DNA of 64,000 bases from Chloroflexota bacterium (GTDB lineage: Bacteria > Chloroflexota > Anaerolineae > Promineifilales > Promineifilaceae), in contig JAKEFB010000042.1 in NCBI GenBank assembly GCA_022616275.1, positions 124,001 through 188,000 on the forward strand, read 5' to 3'. This document shows, piece by piece, positions 52,758 to 62,179 of the stretch. Under the pieces are notes generated by a model that was not told the DNA's origin, made no database searches, and saw only the letters and a list, made by a program, of their open reading frames with translations. Every line of letters starts with the position of its first letter. Positions within the stretch are counted from its first letter, which is position 1. The position numbers were made by a program, and so were the translations under genes.

Positions 52758-54058
52758 ACGGGTTGCCGGTCACCTTGCCCCTCTTGCCGCTGGTGAACGG
52801 TCTGCGTTCGGGCGAAATTCCCCTGTTCAATTACCTGGACCAACTGGAAGCCCTTTTTCAGCAACGTGAACCGGAGGTACACTCTTTTTTACCGGAGGAG
52901 GGGCGGTTTGACCGGCTGCGCCGCGAGGCGCAACAGTTGCTCGACCATTACCCGCAACCCCTGACCCGGCCGCCGCTCTTTGGCATTCCCGTGGGGGTAA
53001 AGGATATCTTCCACGCAAAAGGTTTTGAAACGCGGGGTGGCAGCAGCCTGCCGCCGGAGGTGCTGCGCGGGCCGGAAGCGCGCAGCGTCACGCTGCTGAA
53101 AGAGGCCGGAGCCTTGATTTTGGGCAAGACGGTCTCGACCGAGTTTGCCTACTTTGGCCCAGGACCAACCCGTAACCCCCATTGTCTGACTCACACGCCC
53201 GGCGGCTCCAGCAGCGGTTCAGCCGCGGCCGTAGCTGCTAATCTTTGTCCGATTGCTTTGGGGACCCAGACTATTGGCTCGATCATCCGGCCGGCCTCGT
53301 TTTGCGGTGTGGTCGGCTATAAACCGAGCTACGACCGGGTGACCCGGGCCGGCGTCATCCCGCTGGCGCCGTCGCTGGACCACGTCGGCGTTTTTACGGC
53401 CGGGGTGGCCGGGGCCGAGCTGGTGGCCAGTATTTTGTGCCCGGACTGGCACCTGGCCATCACCGGGCGACGGCCGGTCCTGGGCGTGCCGGAAGGCCCC
53501 TACCTGGAACGGGCTTCGGCCGAGGGGCTGGCCCATTTTGAGGCCACCTGCCAGCGGCTGGCCGAGGCCGGTTGTGTAATCCGGCGGTCGCCGACCATGC
53601 CTGATTTTGACGAGATCGTCGTCCGCCATAATTTGATCGTCGCGGCCGAGGCTGCCCAGGTTCACGCCGATTGGTTTGCCAACTACAGCGAGCTGTACCA
53701 CCAGCGGACGGCCGATTTGATCCGGCGTGGCCGGCCTGTCGCGGTGGGTGATCTGGCCGAAGCCCTCACCGGCCGGCGGCGCTTGCGGCAGGAGCTGATC
53801 ATGCTGATGGATGAGCAGGGCCTGGATTTGTGGATTACGCCAGCCGCGCCCGGCCCAGCACCAGAAGGGCTGGATAGCACCGGCGACCCGGTGATGAATC
53901 TTCCCTGGACCCACAGCGGGTTGCCGAGCGTTAACCTGCCGGCCGGGGCCAACGAGGCCGGATTGCCACTTGGCTTGCAGGTGGCCGGCCGCTGGTACGA
54001 GGACGAGACGTTGCTGGAGTGGGCGGCCGAACTGGAACCGGTGGTCCGGGCAAATTAG
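52754..54058 (+). CDS. Amidase-signature enzyme
   Basis: 434 residues. Complete Lys-cisSer-Ser triad: K83 (GVKDIFHAKG), S152 (GGSSSGSAAAV) and S176 (GTQTIGSIIRP), with the normal 24-residue step between serines. Hydrolyses an amide, giving ammonia. The shape fits allophanate/urea-amide or aryl-amide hydrolases as much as GatA; the absence of gatB/gatC nearby argues against tRNA amidation. It is translationally coupled to the 2Fe-2S gene, so it probably acts on the product of the hydroxylase. Confidence 0.9.
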   Translation: MNGLPVTLPLLPLVNGLRSGEIPLFNYLDQLEALFQQREPEVHSFLPEEGRFDRLRREAQQLLDHYPQPLTRPPLFGIPVGVKDIFHAKGFETRGGSSLPPEVLRGPEARSVTLLKEAGALILGKTVSTEFAYFGPGPTRNPHCLTHTPGGSSSGSAAAVAANLCPIALGTQTIGSIIRPASFCGVVGYKPSYDRVTRAGVIPLAPSLDHVGVFTAGVAGAELVASILCPDWHLAITGRRPVLGVPEGPYLERASAEGLAHFEATCQRLAEAGCVIRRSPTMPDFDEIVVRHNLIVAAEAAQVHADWFANYSELYHQRTADLIRRGRPVAVGDLAEALTGRRRLRQELIMLMDEQGLDLWITPAAPGPAPEGLDSTGDPVMNLPWTHSGLPSVNLPAGANEAGLPLGLQVAGRWYEDETLLEWAAELEPVVRAN

Positions 54059-54086
54059 CAGGCTTTTAGAGAGATTCTTGGGGTTC

Positions 54087-54129
54087 GTAGTAACCGTTTC
54101 AGCGGTCAAACGACTAAAGCCGTTACTAC
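54087..54129. repeat. Imperfect palindrome GTAGTAACCG...CGTTACTAC
   Basis: Outer arms of about 20 bases with a few mismatches around AAAC. It ends 20 bases before the CBS gene start and may fold as a 3' end for the amidase mRNA. Confidence 0.5.
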
Positions 54130-54149
54130 AAACCAGGGAGAATGATGAT

Positions 54150-54599
54150 ATGATGATCGTCAACCAGATTCTGCAGACGAAGGGACACGACGTATGGGCG
54201 ATTAGCCCCGATACGCCGGTAGTAGAAGCTCTCCAAGTGATGGCCCAAAAGCGGATTGGCGCTTTGCTGGTCATGGAGGAAGGGCAGGTGCAGGGCATTT
54301 TTTCCGAGCGAGATTATGCCCGCAAAGTGGTGCTGGAAGGCCGCTCGGCCACCGATACGCCGGTAGGCGAGATCATGACGGCCAAGGTTTTTTACGTCCG
54401 GCCGGACAACACCGTGGAAGATTGTATGGCTATTATGACCGAGAAACGGATTCGCCATTTGCCCGTTTTTGCCGGCGACCACCTGGTCGGGGTCATCTCT
54501 ATTGGCGACGTGGTCAAGGCGATGATTTCGGACCGGGAGTTTATGATTGAGCAACTGGTCAATTACATTGAAGGCCGGCGGTCGGCGGTGGTGATATAG
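54150..54599 (+). CDS. Tandem CBS-domain protein
   Basis: 149 residues, two CBS domains and nothing else. Domain 1 from VWAISPDTPVVEALQVMAQKRIGALLVMEEG to FSERDYARK, domain 2 from VFYVRPDNTVEDCMAIMTEKRIRHLPVF to GVISIGDVVKAM. CBS pairs sense adenosine nucleotides (AMP, ATP, SAM). Here it may report energy state to its neighbours; that is inference. ATG 54150 has GGGAG ten bases upstream; a second ATG follows at 54153. Confidence 0.9.
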   Translation: MMIVNQILQTKGHDVWAISPDTPVVEALQVMAQKRIGALLVMEEGQVQGIFSERDYARKVVLEGRSATDTPVGEIMTAKVFYVRPDNTVEDCMAIMTEKRIRHLPVFAGDHLVGVISIGDVVKAMISDREFMIEQLVNYIEGRRSAVVI

Positions 54600-54660
54600 G
54601 AGGTAATTAGGTAATTAGGTAATTGGGTAATTACCCAATTACTTAATTACTCAATTACTA
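54600..54660. repeat. GGTAATTA 8-base word palindrome before fdrA
   Basis: Three GGTAATTA/GGTAATTG words, then inverted TTACCCAATTACTTAATTAC words. A strong AT-rich hairpin in the CBS-fdrA gap. Confidence 0.7.
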
Positions 54661-54672
54661 TACCCCTGTTTT

Positions 54673-56343
54673 ATGAACGTTATTCAATACCAGGTGCGAG
54701 TCGGGGCCTATTACGACTCCATCGTCTTGATGCAGTTGCAGCGGGCCCTGGCCGGTTTGCCTGGCGTGTTGGATGCCGGCGTGGTGATGGCTACGCCGGC
54801 TAACCGCGAGCTGCTGGCGGCCAGCGGCTTGCTGCCGGAGGCGGCGGCCAATCCCGACGACCTGCTGATCGTGGTCAAGGCCGGCGACGCGGCCGCGGCC
54901 AAGGCGGCCCTGGCCCAGGTGGACGGGCTGTTGGCCCGCCGTCGCAGTAGCGGCGAACAGGCCTTCCGGCCGCGCAGCCTGGAGGTGGCGGTCAAACTGC
55001 TACCGGAGGCGCGGTGGGTGCTGGTTTCCGTGCCCGGCCGGTACGCCGCCGGGGTAGCTGGCGACGCCCTCCGGCTCGGCCGGCACGTCTTCCTCTATAG
55101 CGACAACGTGGCCCTGGAAGACGAGATCGCGCTGAAGCAGAGCGCCCGTGGCAAAGGGCTGTTGGTGATGGGGCCGGACTGCGGTACGGCGATCATTAAC
55201 GGCGTGGGGCTGGGCTTTGCCAACCGGGTGCGGCGCGGTCCGGTAGGGCTGGTCGGCGCGTCTGGGACCGGCCTGCAGGGGGTAACCAGCGCCATTCACA
55301 ATCAGGGCGGCGGTATCTCCCAGGCTATTGGGACCGGCGGCCGGGACTTGAAGGCCAGGGTCGGGGCCATCACTGCCCACCAGGCGTTGGAGCTGCTGGC
55401 CCGTGACTCCAATACGCGGGTGATTGTCCTGGTTTCCAAGCCGCCAGCGGCGGAGGTGGCGGCCGGCCTGCTGGCCGCTGCCCGGGCCACGGGCAAACCG
55501 GTCGTCGTGGAATTTATCGGCTATCCGCCGCCCGGGCGGCAAGTGGGCAACCTCCACTTTGCTACCAACCTGGCCGAAGCGGCCGGGCTGGCCGTGGAAC
55601 TGGCCCAGGGCGAACATGCCCCGACGACCGGGACGCCGCCACTGGCCGGTTGCCTGCGGGGCCTCTTCTCCGGCGGAACGCTGGCTTACGAAGCAGTCCT
55701 GGCTTTGCAGGCCGTCCTGGCGCCGCTGTTCAGCAACACGCCGTTGCACGAATCTCAGCGCCTGCCCGACCCTCTGTATAGCCAGGGCCATACCATCCTG
55801 GACCTGGGCGAGGACATCTTTACCCAAGGCCGGCTGCACCCGATGATGGACAACGAATTGCGCCTGCGCCGGTTGCGCCAGGAAGCAGCCGACCCGGAGG
55901 TGGCCGTCATTCTTCTGGACGTGGTCCTGGGCGAAGGGGCGCACCCGGACCCGGCGGCCGAGCTGGCCCCGGCCATTGCCGGCGTCAAGGCGGCCCGCCC
56001 CCTGGAGGTAGTCGCCGTCGTCGTTGGCACAGACCAGGACCCACAAGAGCTGGCCGGCCAGGTGGAACGCCTGGAAGCGGCCGGCGCAGTCGTCTTCCGA
56101 GACGTAACCCAGGCCGCGCAGCATGTGGCCCAGCGCCTGGGCCAGAAAATAGAGCAGGCTGCCCCGGCCGTGGACCTGGAACCGTTCCAGGCGCCGTTGG
56201 CAGCCGTAAACGTCGGCCTGGAATCGTTTCACGACAGCCTGGTGGCCCAGGGGGCAAAGGCGGTCCAGGTAGAGTGGCGGCCGCCGGCCGGGGGAAATGA
56301 GAAGTTAATGGCGTTATTGGCGAAGATGAAATCTAATGGGTAA
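54673..56343 (+). CDS. fdrA: FdrA-family acyl-CoA-synthetase-like protein (AllF-like)
   Basis: 556 residues. N-terminal ACT-like part (VRVGAYYDSIVLMQLQRALAGL), CoA-binding Rossmann domain (RHVFLYSDNVALEDEIALKQ, GPDCGTAIINGVGLGFAN) and the succinyl-CoA-synthetase alpha-like GLVGASGTGLQGVTSAIHNQGGG. In E. coli the homologue AllF works with AllG (DUF1116) and AllH (DUF2877) as oxamate carbamoyltransferase, making carbamoyl phosphate from oxalurate after allantoin breakdown. A DUF1116 gene lies downstream here, so a carbamoyl-transfer role is likely; the exact substrate is inferred. Confidence 0.9.
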   Translation: MNVIQYQVRVGAYYDSIVLMQLQRALAGLPGVLDAGVVMATPANRELLAASGLLPEAAANPDDLLIVVKAGDAAAAKAALAQVDGLLARRRSSGEQAFRPRSLEVAVKLLPEARWVLVSVPGRYAAGVAGDALRLGRHVFLYSDNVALEDEIALKQSARGKGLLVMGPDCGTAIINGVGLGFANRVRRGPVGLVGASGTGLQGVTSAIHNQGGGISQAIGTGGRDLKARVGAITAHQALELLARDSNTRVIVLVSKPPAAEVAAGLLAAARATGKPVVVEFIGYPPPGRQVGNLHFATNLAEAAGLAVELAQGEHAPTTGTPPLAGCLRGLFSGGTLAYEAVLALQAVLAPLFSNTPLHESQRLPDPLYSQGHTILDLGEDIFTQGRLHPMMDNELRLRRLRQEAADPEVAVILLDVVLGEGAHPDPAAELAPAIAGVKAARPLEVVAVVVGTDQDPQELAGQVERLEAAGAVVFRDVTQAAQHVAQRLGQKIEQAAPAVDLEPFQAPLAAVNVGLESFHDSLVAQGAKAVQVEWRPPAGGNEKLMALLAKMKSNG

Positions 56344-56350
56344 TTCGCCT

Positions 56351-56400
56351 GTTATCTGGTTATTGGTTATTGGCTATTGAGCTAATGGCTAATAACTTAA
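56351..56400. repeat. GGTTATT heptamer palindrome before the large kinase gene
   Basis: GTTATTG/GCTATTG words and inverted CTAATGGCTAATAACTT words. Same word as part of the array at 41125. Confidence 0.6.
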
Positions 56401-56441
56401 TAGCAGGCTATTTCTGAGCAGTTTATCGAGAGACATTTCGT

Positions 56442-59400
56442 ATGCCTGATACTCCTCCTCCTACCTGGATTGGTCGTACCCTTGGCGGGCGGTACAGAAT
56501 TGAGACCCTGCTCGGCCATGGGGGTATGTCTACCGTTTACAAGGCCAGCGACCCCAATTTGCAGCGGACGGTGGCCATCAAGATGATCCACCCCCACCTG
56601 TCCGACAACCCCCAATTTGTCAGGCGTTTCGAGCAGGAGGCGGCGGCCGTGGCCCGGCTGCGCCACCCCAACATTGTCCAGGTCTACGACTTTAGCCAGC
56701 AACAGGGGGTCCACTACATCGTTATGGAGTTTGTCCCCGGGGAGACGCTGGAGCAGCGACTGGAATCGTTGCGTAAGGCTAATCTACGTTTGCCGCTGGA
56801 AGAGACGTTGCGCACGATGCTGGCCCTATGCGACGCCGTGGCTTACGCCCACGAACAGAACATGATCCACCGCGATCTGAAGCCGTCCAACGTGATCATC
56901 AACCTGGTGGGCCAGGTCATTCTGACAGATTTTGGCGTGGCCAAGCTCGTCGGCGGCCGCTCTCTCACCGAAACGGGAGCGACCATCGGTACGGCCTCTT
57001 ACATGTCGCCGGAACAGGTGACCGGCGAACCGGTAGACCATCGGGCCGACATTTACGCCTTGGGGGTGATGCTCTACGAAATGGCGGCCGGCAAGCCGCC
57101 CTTTGAAGGCTCGTCACCCCTGACGGTGATGATGGCCCACGTCAACGAACCGGTGCCGGACATCCGCTTGACCAACAGCAACATACCCGATTCCCTGGTG
57201 GCCGTCCTGGGCAAGGCCCTGGCTAAGAAACCGGTTCACCGCTTCCAATCGGCCCTGGAAATGGCCACGGCTTTGCAGGTTATTGGCCAGCAAATGATCG
57301 GGACTGCTTCCCGGCACGCGCTGCGCAGCACCGGAGGCTCTGCCAGGGTAACAAGCGACGTGGACACCCTCCCGGTGGGTGGGCAACCTGTCTCTGGGAC
57401 GCAGCTAGTTACCCCGCGGCCGCCAGAGCGGGCTACAGCACCTGCACTGGCCGAATCCGCCGCGCCCAGGGCTAAACGTAGAAGCCGGGCCCCTCTATAC
57501 GCGGCCGTGGCCGCTATAGGAGTTCTTTTGCTGTTGCTCCTGGTGGCCGGCGCTTTTCTCCTGGTACCCCGCTTCTTCCGCACCTTGCCGGCTTCGGCCG
57601 GGATGGTCCGGGTTCCGGCCGGCGCGTATACCGTGGGCCTGGAAGGCGACGGCAGCAACTACGCCGCAGTCCGGCAAGTAGAGCTGGACGAATTTTGGAT
57701 TGACCGGTACGAGGTCAGCAACGGCCAGTACGCCGAGTACGTGGCCGAGACAGACGGGCCGCGGCCATCCACCTGGGACGGCGGCAGCGCGCCGGCCGGC
57801 CAGGCGGACTACCCGGTCCAGGGTGCCAGTTGGGCGATGGCCAGCGCCTACTGCGAGTGGGCCAACAAACGGCTGCCTACAGAGGCGGAGTGGGAGGTGG
57901 CGGCTCGTGGCGCGGCGGGGCTGCTCTTCCCCTGGGGCAACGAGGCCGGCCTGGTCCGGCTTCCCCAGGGCAGCAGCTATCCGGTCGGCACGGTCCCGGC
58001 CAACCGCAGCCAGTTCGGCCTGTTTGACGCGGCCGGCAACGTCTGGGAGTGGGTAGATGAGCCTTATGAGGCGGTCCCCAATGGGCAGTTTGTTCTACGG
58101 GGCGGGGCGCACGACTTTTTGAAGGATATGGCCTACCGGCTGGTGGGCGACCCTACCGTGCCGACGATGTTTGCCACGGCCGGCTTCCGCTGCGCGGCCG
58201 ATGAGGTGGAGGTGGTCCCCGACGAAACGCTGCTGGTCTCCGATAATTTTGCCAACCCGCAGAGCGGCTGGCCGGAGATGAGAGAGGGCAGCACGCTCTT
58301 TGGCTACCACCCACCAAGCTACTACCACGTCCAATCCGGGGAGGCCAACCACGTGACGACCGTCTTTTACGGCGAGACGTTCAAGGATATCAGTGTAGAA
58401 ACTGCCGTGCTGGTGGACAGCACCGACAGCCAGGACGGCAACTTCCGCTATGGCCTGGCCTACGGCCAGCCAGAGGGGGCCTTGTACGTCTTTACCGTCT
58501 CGCCCCGCGCCGGGGCCTGGCAGGTGTTGCGGAGCACGCCAGACGGGCTGGAAGAGCTGCTCCAGGGGCCGGCCGAGGGCTTGCAAGGGTTGTCGGGCAT
58601 TACCGATACATTGCGGGTGGACGCCGCCAACGGCGCTTTGACGTTTGCGATTAACCACCAGGTCGTGGTCCAGGTTACGCCGGATAGTGGCCTACCGGCC
58701 GGCGACGTAGGCTTCTACGTGGAGACGTTTGACGAGACGCGAGCCCACGTCCACTACGATTCTCTGGCCATCCAGCAGTTGGTTTCCGGGGCGGCCGTGA
58801 ACGCGCTGCTGTCGGACGATTTTGCCAACCCGGCCAGCGGCTGGCCGGAGGTCTCCGAGGGCAGCACCCTGTCCGGTTACCACCCGCCGGATTATTATCA
58901 CGTCCAGTCAGAGGAACCGAATCACCGCAGCACGGCTTTTTACGATCAGGAGTTCGGGGACTTTACGATGGAAAGCCTGGTCTTTGTTGATAGCACAGAT
59001 ACCCAGGACGGCGATTTTTACTACGGCCTGGCCGTACGCCGCAACGGCGAGAGCTATTATGCCTTCCTGGTGTCGCCCCGGGCCGGGGCCTGGCAGGTGT
59101 TGAAAAGCAGCGCCACGGGCCAGCAGCTTCTGGCCGAGGGTGCGGCGACGTTGAACGGCCTGGCTGGCCGGGACCTGCTGCGGGTGGATGCCCAGGGGCC
59201 GGAATTGGTTTTCCACATTAACGGCCAGGCAGTGGCCCACGTGAGCGATAGCGAATACACCAGCGGGCAGGTTGGGTTCGTGGTAGAGACGGTGGACGAG
59301 ACCAGGGCACACATTCACTACGAGTCGTTGCTGGTGACCGAGGTGGCGATGGACCTGGAGGCAGCGCCGACGGCCGTCTCGACCGGACCAACGCCAGGCA

Positions 59401-60926
59401 GCGAAACACCGCCCACGCCCGAGCCGACGGCGGAGCCGACTACGGCGTCGGTGGAGACGCCCACACCGGAAACGCCGGCGTCACCGTCCCAGGGGATGGT
59501 CCGGGTGGCGGCCGGGGCGTATACGGTTGGCGCGGCCGGATCGCCAGTCACGTTGAGTGAGTTTTGGATTGACGCCTACGAGGTGAGCAACGTCCAATAC
59601 GCCCGTTTTCTGGCTGAGAATGGCGGCGACGCACCGGCTACGTGGGCCGGGGGCAACATCCCGGCCGGGTTGGAAGATCACCCGGTGGAAGGGCTGACCT
59701 GGAACCAGGCGGCCGCTTATTGCGGCTGGGCCGGAAAACGCCTGCCGACTGAGACAGAGTGGGAAGCGGCAGCGCGTGGGCCGCAGGGCTGGCTCTATCC
59801 CTGGGGCAACGAGCGCAGCGCCGTGCCTTTGCCGACCAGCGGCACTTACACCGTCGGCGCCATTCCGGCCAACCGCAGCTTTTTTGGCGCTTTCGACATG
59901 GCCGGCAACGTCTGGGAGTGGGTGGATCAGCCTTACCTGGTGGTCCCGGAAGGGCAACAGGTGCTACGGGGCGGGGCCAACAATTTCCAGAATGACATGA
60001 CTTTCCGGGCCGTGGGCGACCCGAACAGCAATATTATGTTTACTAATGCCGGGATTCGCTGCGCGGCCAGCCAGGTGGCGGTGGAGCTGGAAGGGGCGGT
60101 GTTGTTAACGGACAATTTTGCCGACCTGAACAGCGGTTGGTGGCAGGCGGCCGCGCCGGTTGGCCCCTATTTTTACGGCTACCATCCGACTGATTTTTAC
60201 CACGTCCAGGTGAGCGCGCCGGGTGATTGCCTTTCGGTTTACCACGATGTGACGCTGGACAATTTTATGGCCGAGGTGGACGTGTTTATCGCAGCGACGA
60301 ATACGGAAAACGGCAATTTCCGCTATGGGCTGATGGTGCGGGAGACGGACAGCGACTTCTACGCCTTTGTCATTGCGCCGCGCAGCCAGAGCTGGCAGGT
60401 GTTGAAGAGCGCGCCAGAGGGGTTGCTGCTGATGGACGAAGGGCAGCAAACGACGATCCGGGGGGCCGGACAGGAAGTGAAGGACCGGCTGTTCGTCATT
60501 GCCAATGGGCCGGAGCTGACCTTCTTCGTCAACGGCGCGCTGGTCAGCCGGGTGTATGACGCTGATTACAGCAGTGGCCACGTTGGCTTTATGGTCGAGA
60601 CGCTGGACGAAACGTACGCCCACGTTCACTATGACACCATTACCGTCTGGAGCCTGCCGCCGGGCGCGGCGGCGCCAGCGGGCGCGCCGCCGGCCAACCC
60701 GCAGTACCCGGTCAATGCGCCTATTTGCCGGGGGACGGTCTCGGCCGATAATTTGCTGTTGAGCTTTATCAGCTACCAGATCAAGCCGGGCGATACGCTG
60801 ATCGAGATAGCTCAAGAGTTTGGGGTGACGGTCGAGGATATCCTGGGCGCGAACGGCCGGACGATCGAGACGCCCAGTTTTATTCGCGCCGGCCAGACGA
60901 TTGTCATTCCCCAACCGGAGGGATAG
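56442..60926 (+). CDS. Ser/Thr kinase fused to FGE-sulfatase, lectin-like and LysM domains
   Basis: 1494 residues. Cytoplasmic kinase (about 10-280) with GHGGMSTVYKA, K47, H143-R-D145, D163FG and GTASYMSPEQ, apparently active. One membrane helix (about 350-377). Outside: FGE-sulfatase-type domain 1 (387-590), two concanavalin-like modules of about 185 residues (600-785, 788-970), a Thr/Pro linker, FGE-type domain 2 (1018-1213), a third concanavalin-like module (1220-1405) and a C-terminal LysM (1448-1494, YQIKPGDTLIEIA). The FGE domains lack the active Cys-containing end and are likely binding domains. Model: a cell-wall or glycan sensor signalling inside, placed between fdrA and the DUF1116 gene. 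I know no such combined arrangement. Confidence 0.9.
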   Translation: MPDTPPPTWIGRTLGGRYRIETLLGHGGMSTVYKASDPNLQRTVAIKMIHPHLSDNPQFVRRFEQEAAAVARLRHPNIVQVYDFSQQQGVHYIVMEFVPGETLEQRLESLRKANLRLPLEETLRTMLALCDAVAYAHEQNMIHRDLKPSNVIINLVGQVILTDFGVAKLVGGRSLTETGATIGTASYMSPEQVTGEPVDHRADIYALGVMLYEMAAGKPPFEGSSPLTVMMAHVNEPVPDIRLTNSNIPDSLVAVLGKALAKKPVHRFQSALEMATALQVIGQQMIGTASRHALRSTGGSARVTSDVDTLPVGGQPVSGTQLVTPRPPERATAPALAESAAPRAKRRSRAPLYAAVAAIGVLLLLLLVAGAFLLVPRFFRTLPASAGMVRVPAGAYTVGLEGDGSNYAAVRQVELDEFWIDRYEVSNGQYAEYVAETDGPRPSTWDGGSAPAGQADYPVQGASWAMASAYCEWANKRLPTEAEWEVAARGAAGLLFPWGNEAGLVRLPQGSSYPVGTVPANRSQFGLFDAAGNVWEWVDEPYEAVPNGQFVLRGGAHDFLKDMAYRLVGDPTVPTMFATAGFRCAADEVEVVPDETLLVSDNFANPQSGWPEMREGSTLFGYHPPSYYHVQSGEANHVTTVFYGETFKDISVETAVLVDSTDSQDGNFRYGLAYGQPEGALYVFTVSPRAGAWQVLRSTPDGLEELLQGPAEGLQGLSGITDTLRVDAANGALTFAINHQVVVQVTPDSGLPAGDVGFYVETFDETRAHVHYDSLAIQQLVSGAAVNALLSDDFANPASGWPEVSEGSTLSGYHPPDYYHVQSEEPNHRSTAFYDQEFGDFTMESLVFVDSTDTQDGDFYYGLAVRRNGESYYAFLVSPRAGAWQVLKSSATGQQLLAEGAATLNGLAGRDLLRVDAQGPELVFHINGQAVAHVSDSEYTSGQVGFVVETVDETRAHIHYESLLVTEVAMDLEAAPTAVSTGPTPGSETPPTPEPTAEPTTASVETPTPETPASPSQGMVRVAAGAYTVGAAGSPVTLSEFWIDAYEVSNVQYARFLAENGGDAPATWAGGNIPAGLEDHPVEGLTWNQAAAYCGWAGKRLPTETEWEAAARGPQGWLYPWGNERSAVPLPTSGTYTVGAIPANRSFFGAFDMAGNVWEWVDQPYLVVPEGQQVLRGGANNFQNDMTFRAVGDPNSNIMFTNAGIRCAASQVAVELEGAVLLTDNFADLNSGWWQAAAPVGPYFYGYHPTDFYHVQVSAPGDCLSVYHDVTLDNFMAEVDVFIAATNTENGNFRYGLMVRETDSDFYAFVIAPRSQSWQVLKSAPEGLLLMDEGQQTTIRGAGQEVKDRLFVIANGPELTFFVNGALVSRVYDADYSSGHVGFMVETLDETYAHVHYDTITVWSLPPGAAAPAGAPPANPQYPVNAPICRGTVSADNLLLSFISYQIKPGDTLIEIAQEFGVTVEDILGANGRTIETPSFIRAGQTIVIPQPEG

Positions 60927-60928
60927 AG

Positions 60929-62170
60929 ATGCTTGACATTGACCAGGCTAACCGGACGGCCGTGGAACGGATGATGTCGGCCCGGCCGATCCTGGCCGGG
61001 GTGGCGACGGCGCGAGAGGTGATTCCCGGCCTGCGCGATAACCTGCTGCTACACGCCGGCCCGCCAATTGAGTGGGAGCGGATGTCTGGACCGCTACGGG
61101 GGGCGATTATTGGCGCGTTGATTTTTGAGGGGCTGGCCAACGATGAAAAGGAAGCCGTAGACATGGTGCAGGCGGGCGAAATTGATTTTGAGCCTTGCCA
61201 TCATTATCAGGCCGTCGGCCCGATGGCCGGGGTGACTTCGGCCTCGATGAAGGTCTACGTGGTTGATAACGCCACGCACGGCAACAAGGCCTACTCCAAC
61301 CTGAACGAGGGTTACGGCAAGGTACTGCGCTATGGGGCGTACGGCGAGGAGGTCATTGATAAATTGCGCTGGATGAACGAAACGATGGGGCCGATCCTGG
61401 CCGAGGCGCTGGGCCAGAGCGAGGGAGTAGACATCCGCGCCCTGCTTGCCGAAGCACTGCACATGGGTGACGAGGGGCACAACCGCAATAAGGCCGGCTC
61501 GATTATTTTTACCACCCGGCTGGCCCCGCTGATTGCCCGGGTAGTGGACGATAAGGAGGTGGAGGCCCGGGTGCTGAAGTTCCTGGGCGACAACGCCTTG
61601 AGCGTGCTGAACCCGGTGATGGCGGCGTGCAAGGCGATGGCCGACGCGGCCCACGGGGTGGAGGGCAGCACGCTGGTGACGACGATGGCCCGCAACGGCA
61701 CGGACTTTGGCATCCGGGTGAGCGGGCTGGGCGAGCGCTGGTTTACGGCCCCGGCCGGTATTCCCGATGGCCTCTATTTCCCTGGCTTTACCAGCCAGCA
61801 CGCCAACGCCGACATTGGGGACAGCACGATTACGGAAACGGCCGGGATTGGGGCGTTTGCGATGGCGGCCGCGCCGGCGATTGTGACGTTTATCAGCGGC
61901 ACGCCGCAGGATGCGCTGAACGCCACGTTGGAGATGTACGAGATTACGACGGCCGAGCATAGTCACTTTACGATTCCTGTGCTGGATTTCCGGGGGACGC
62001 CGGTGGGTATTGATATTCGTAAGGTGGTTGAATTGGGAATTACCCCTCGCGTGAATACCGGGATTGCCCACAAGGAAGCGGGTGTAGGTCAGGTAGGGGC
62101 GGGGTTGGTGCGGCCGCCGCTGGAGATTTTTGAAGAAGCTCTGGTAGCGTTTGCCGAGAGGTATCTATAA
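60929..62170 (+). CDS. DUF1116 protein (YlbE/AllG-like carbamoyltransferase subunit)
   Basis: 413 residues, full length. Matches DUF1116 by GPLRGAIIGALIFEGLAN, FEPCHHYQAVGPMAGVTSASM, VVDNATHGNKAYSNLNEGYGKVLRYGAYG, EALHMGDEGHNRNKAGS, and NGTDFGIRVSGLGERWFTAPAG. In E. coli AllG forms oxamate carbamoyltransferase with AllF (FdrA) and AllH. The start is two bases after the kinase stop, so the kinase is in the same operon and translated with it. No DUF2877 (AllH) gene is in the window; it may lie past the right edge. Confidence 0.9.
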   Translation: MLDIDQANRTAVERMMSARPILAGVATAREVIPGLRDNLLLHAGPPIEWERMSGPLRGAIIGALIFEGLANDEKEAVDMVQAGEIDFEPCHHYQAVGPMAGVTSASMKVYVVDNATHGNKAYSNLNEGYGKVLRYGAYGEEVIDKLRWMNETMGPILAEALGQSEGVDIRALLAEALHMGDEGHNRNKAGSIIFTTRLAPLIARVVDDKEVEARVLKFLGDNALSVLNPVMAACKAMADAAHGVEGSTLVTTMARNGTDFGIRVSGLGERWFTAPAGIPDGLYFPGFTSQHANADIGDSTITETAGIGAFAMAAAPAIVTFISGTPQDALNATLEMYEITTAEHSHFTIPVLDFRGTPVGIDIRKVVELGITPRVNTGIAHKEAGVGQVGAGLVRPPLEIFEEALVAFAERYL

Positions 62171-62179
62171 TTGGGTAAC

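Noticed and set aside
52754-54058. Amidase as GatA of tRNA amidation
   Set aside because: No gatB or gatC nearby, and it is coupled to a molybdenum-hydroxylase subunit gene, which points to catabolism.
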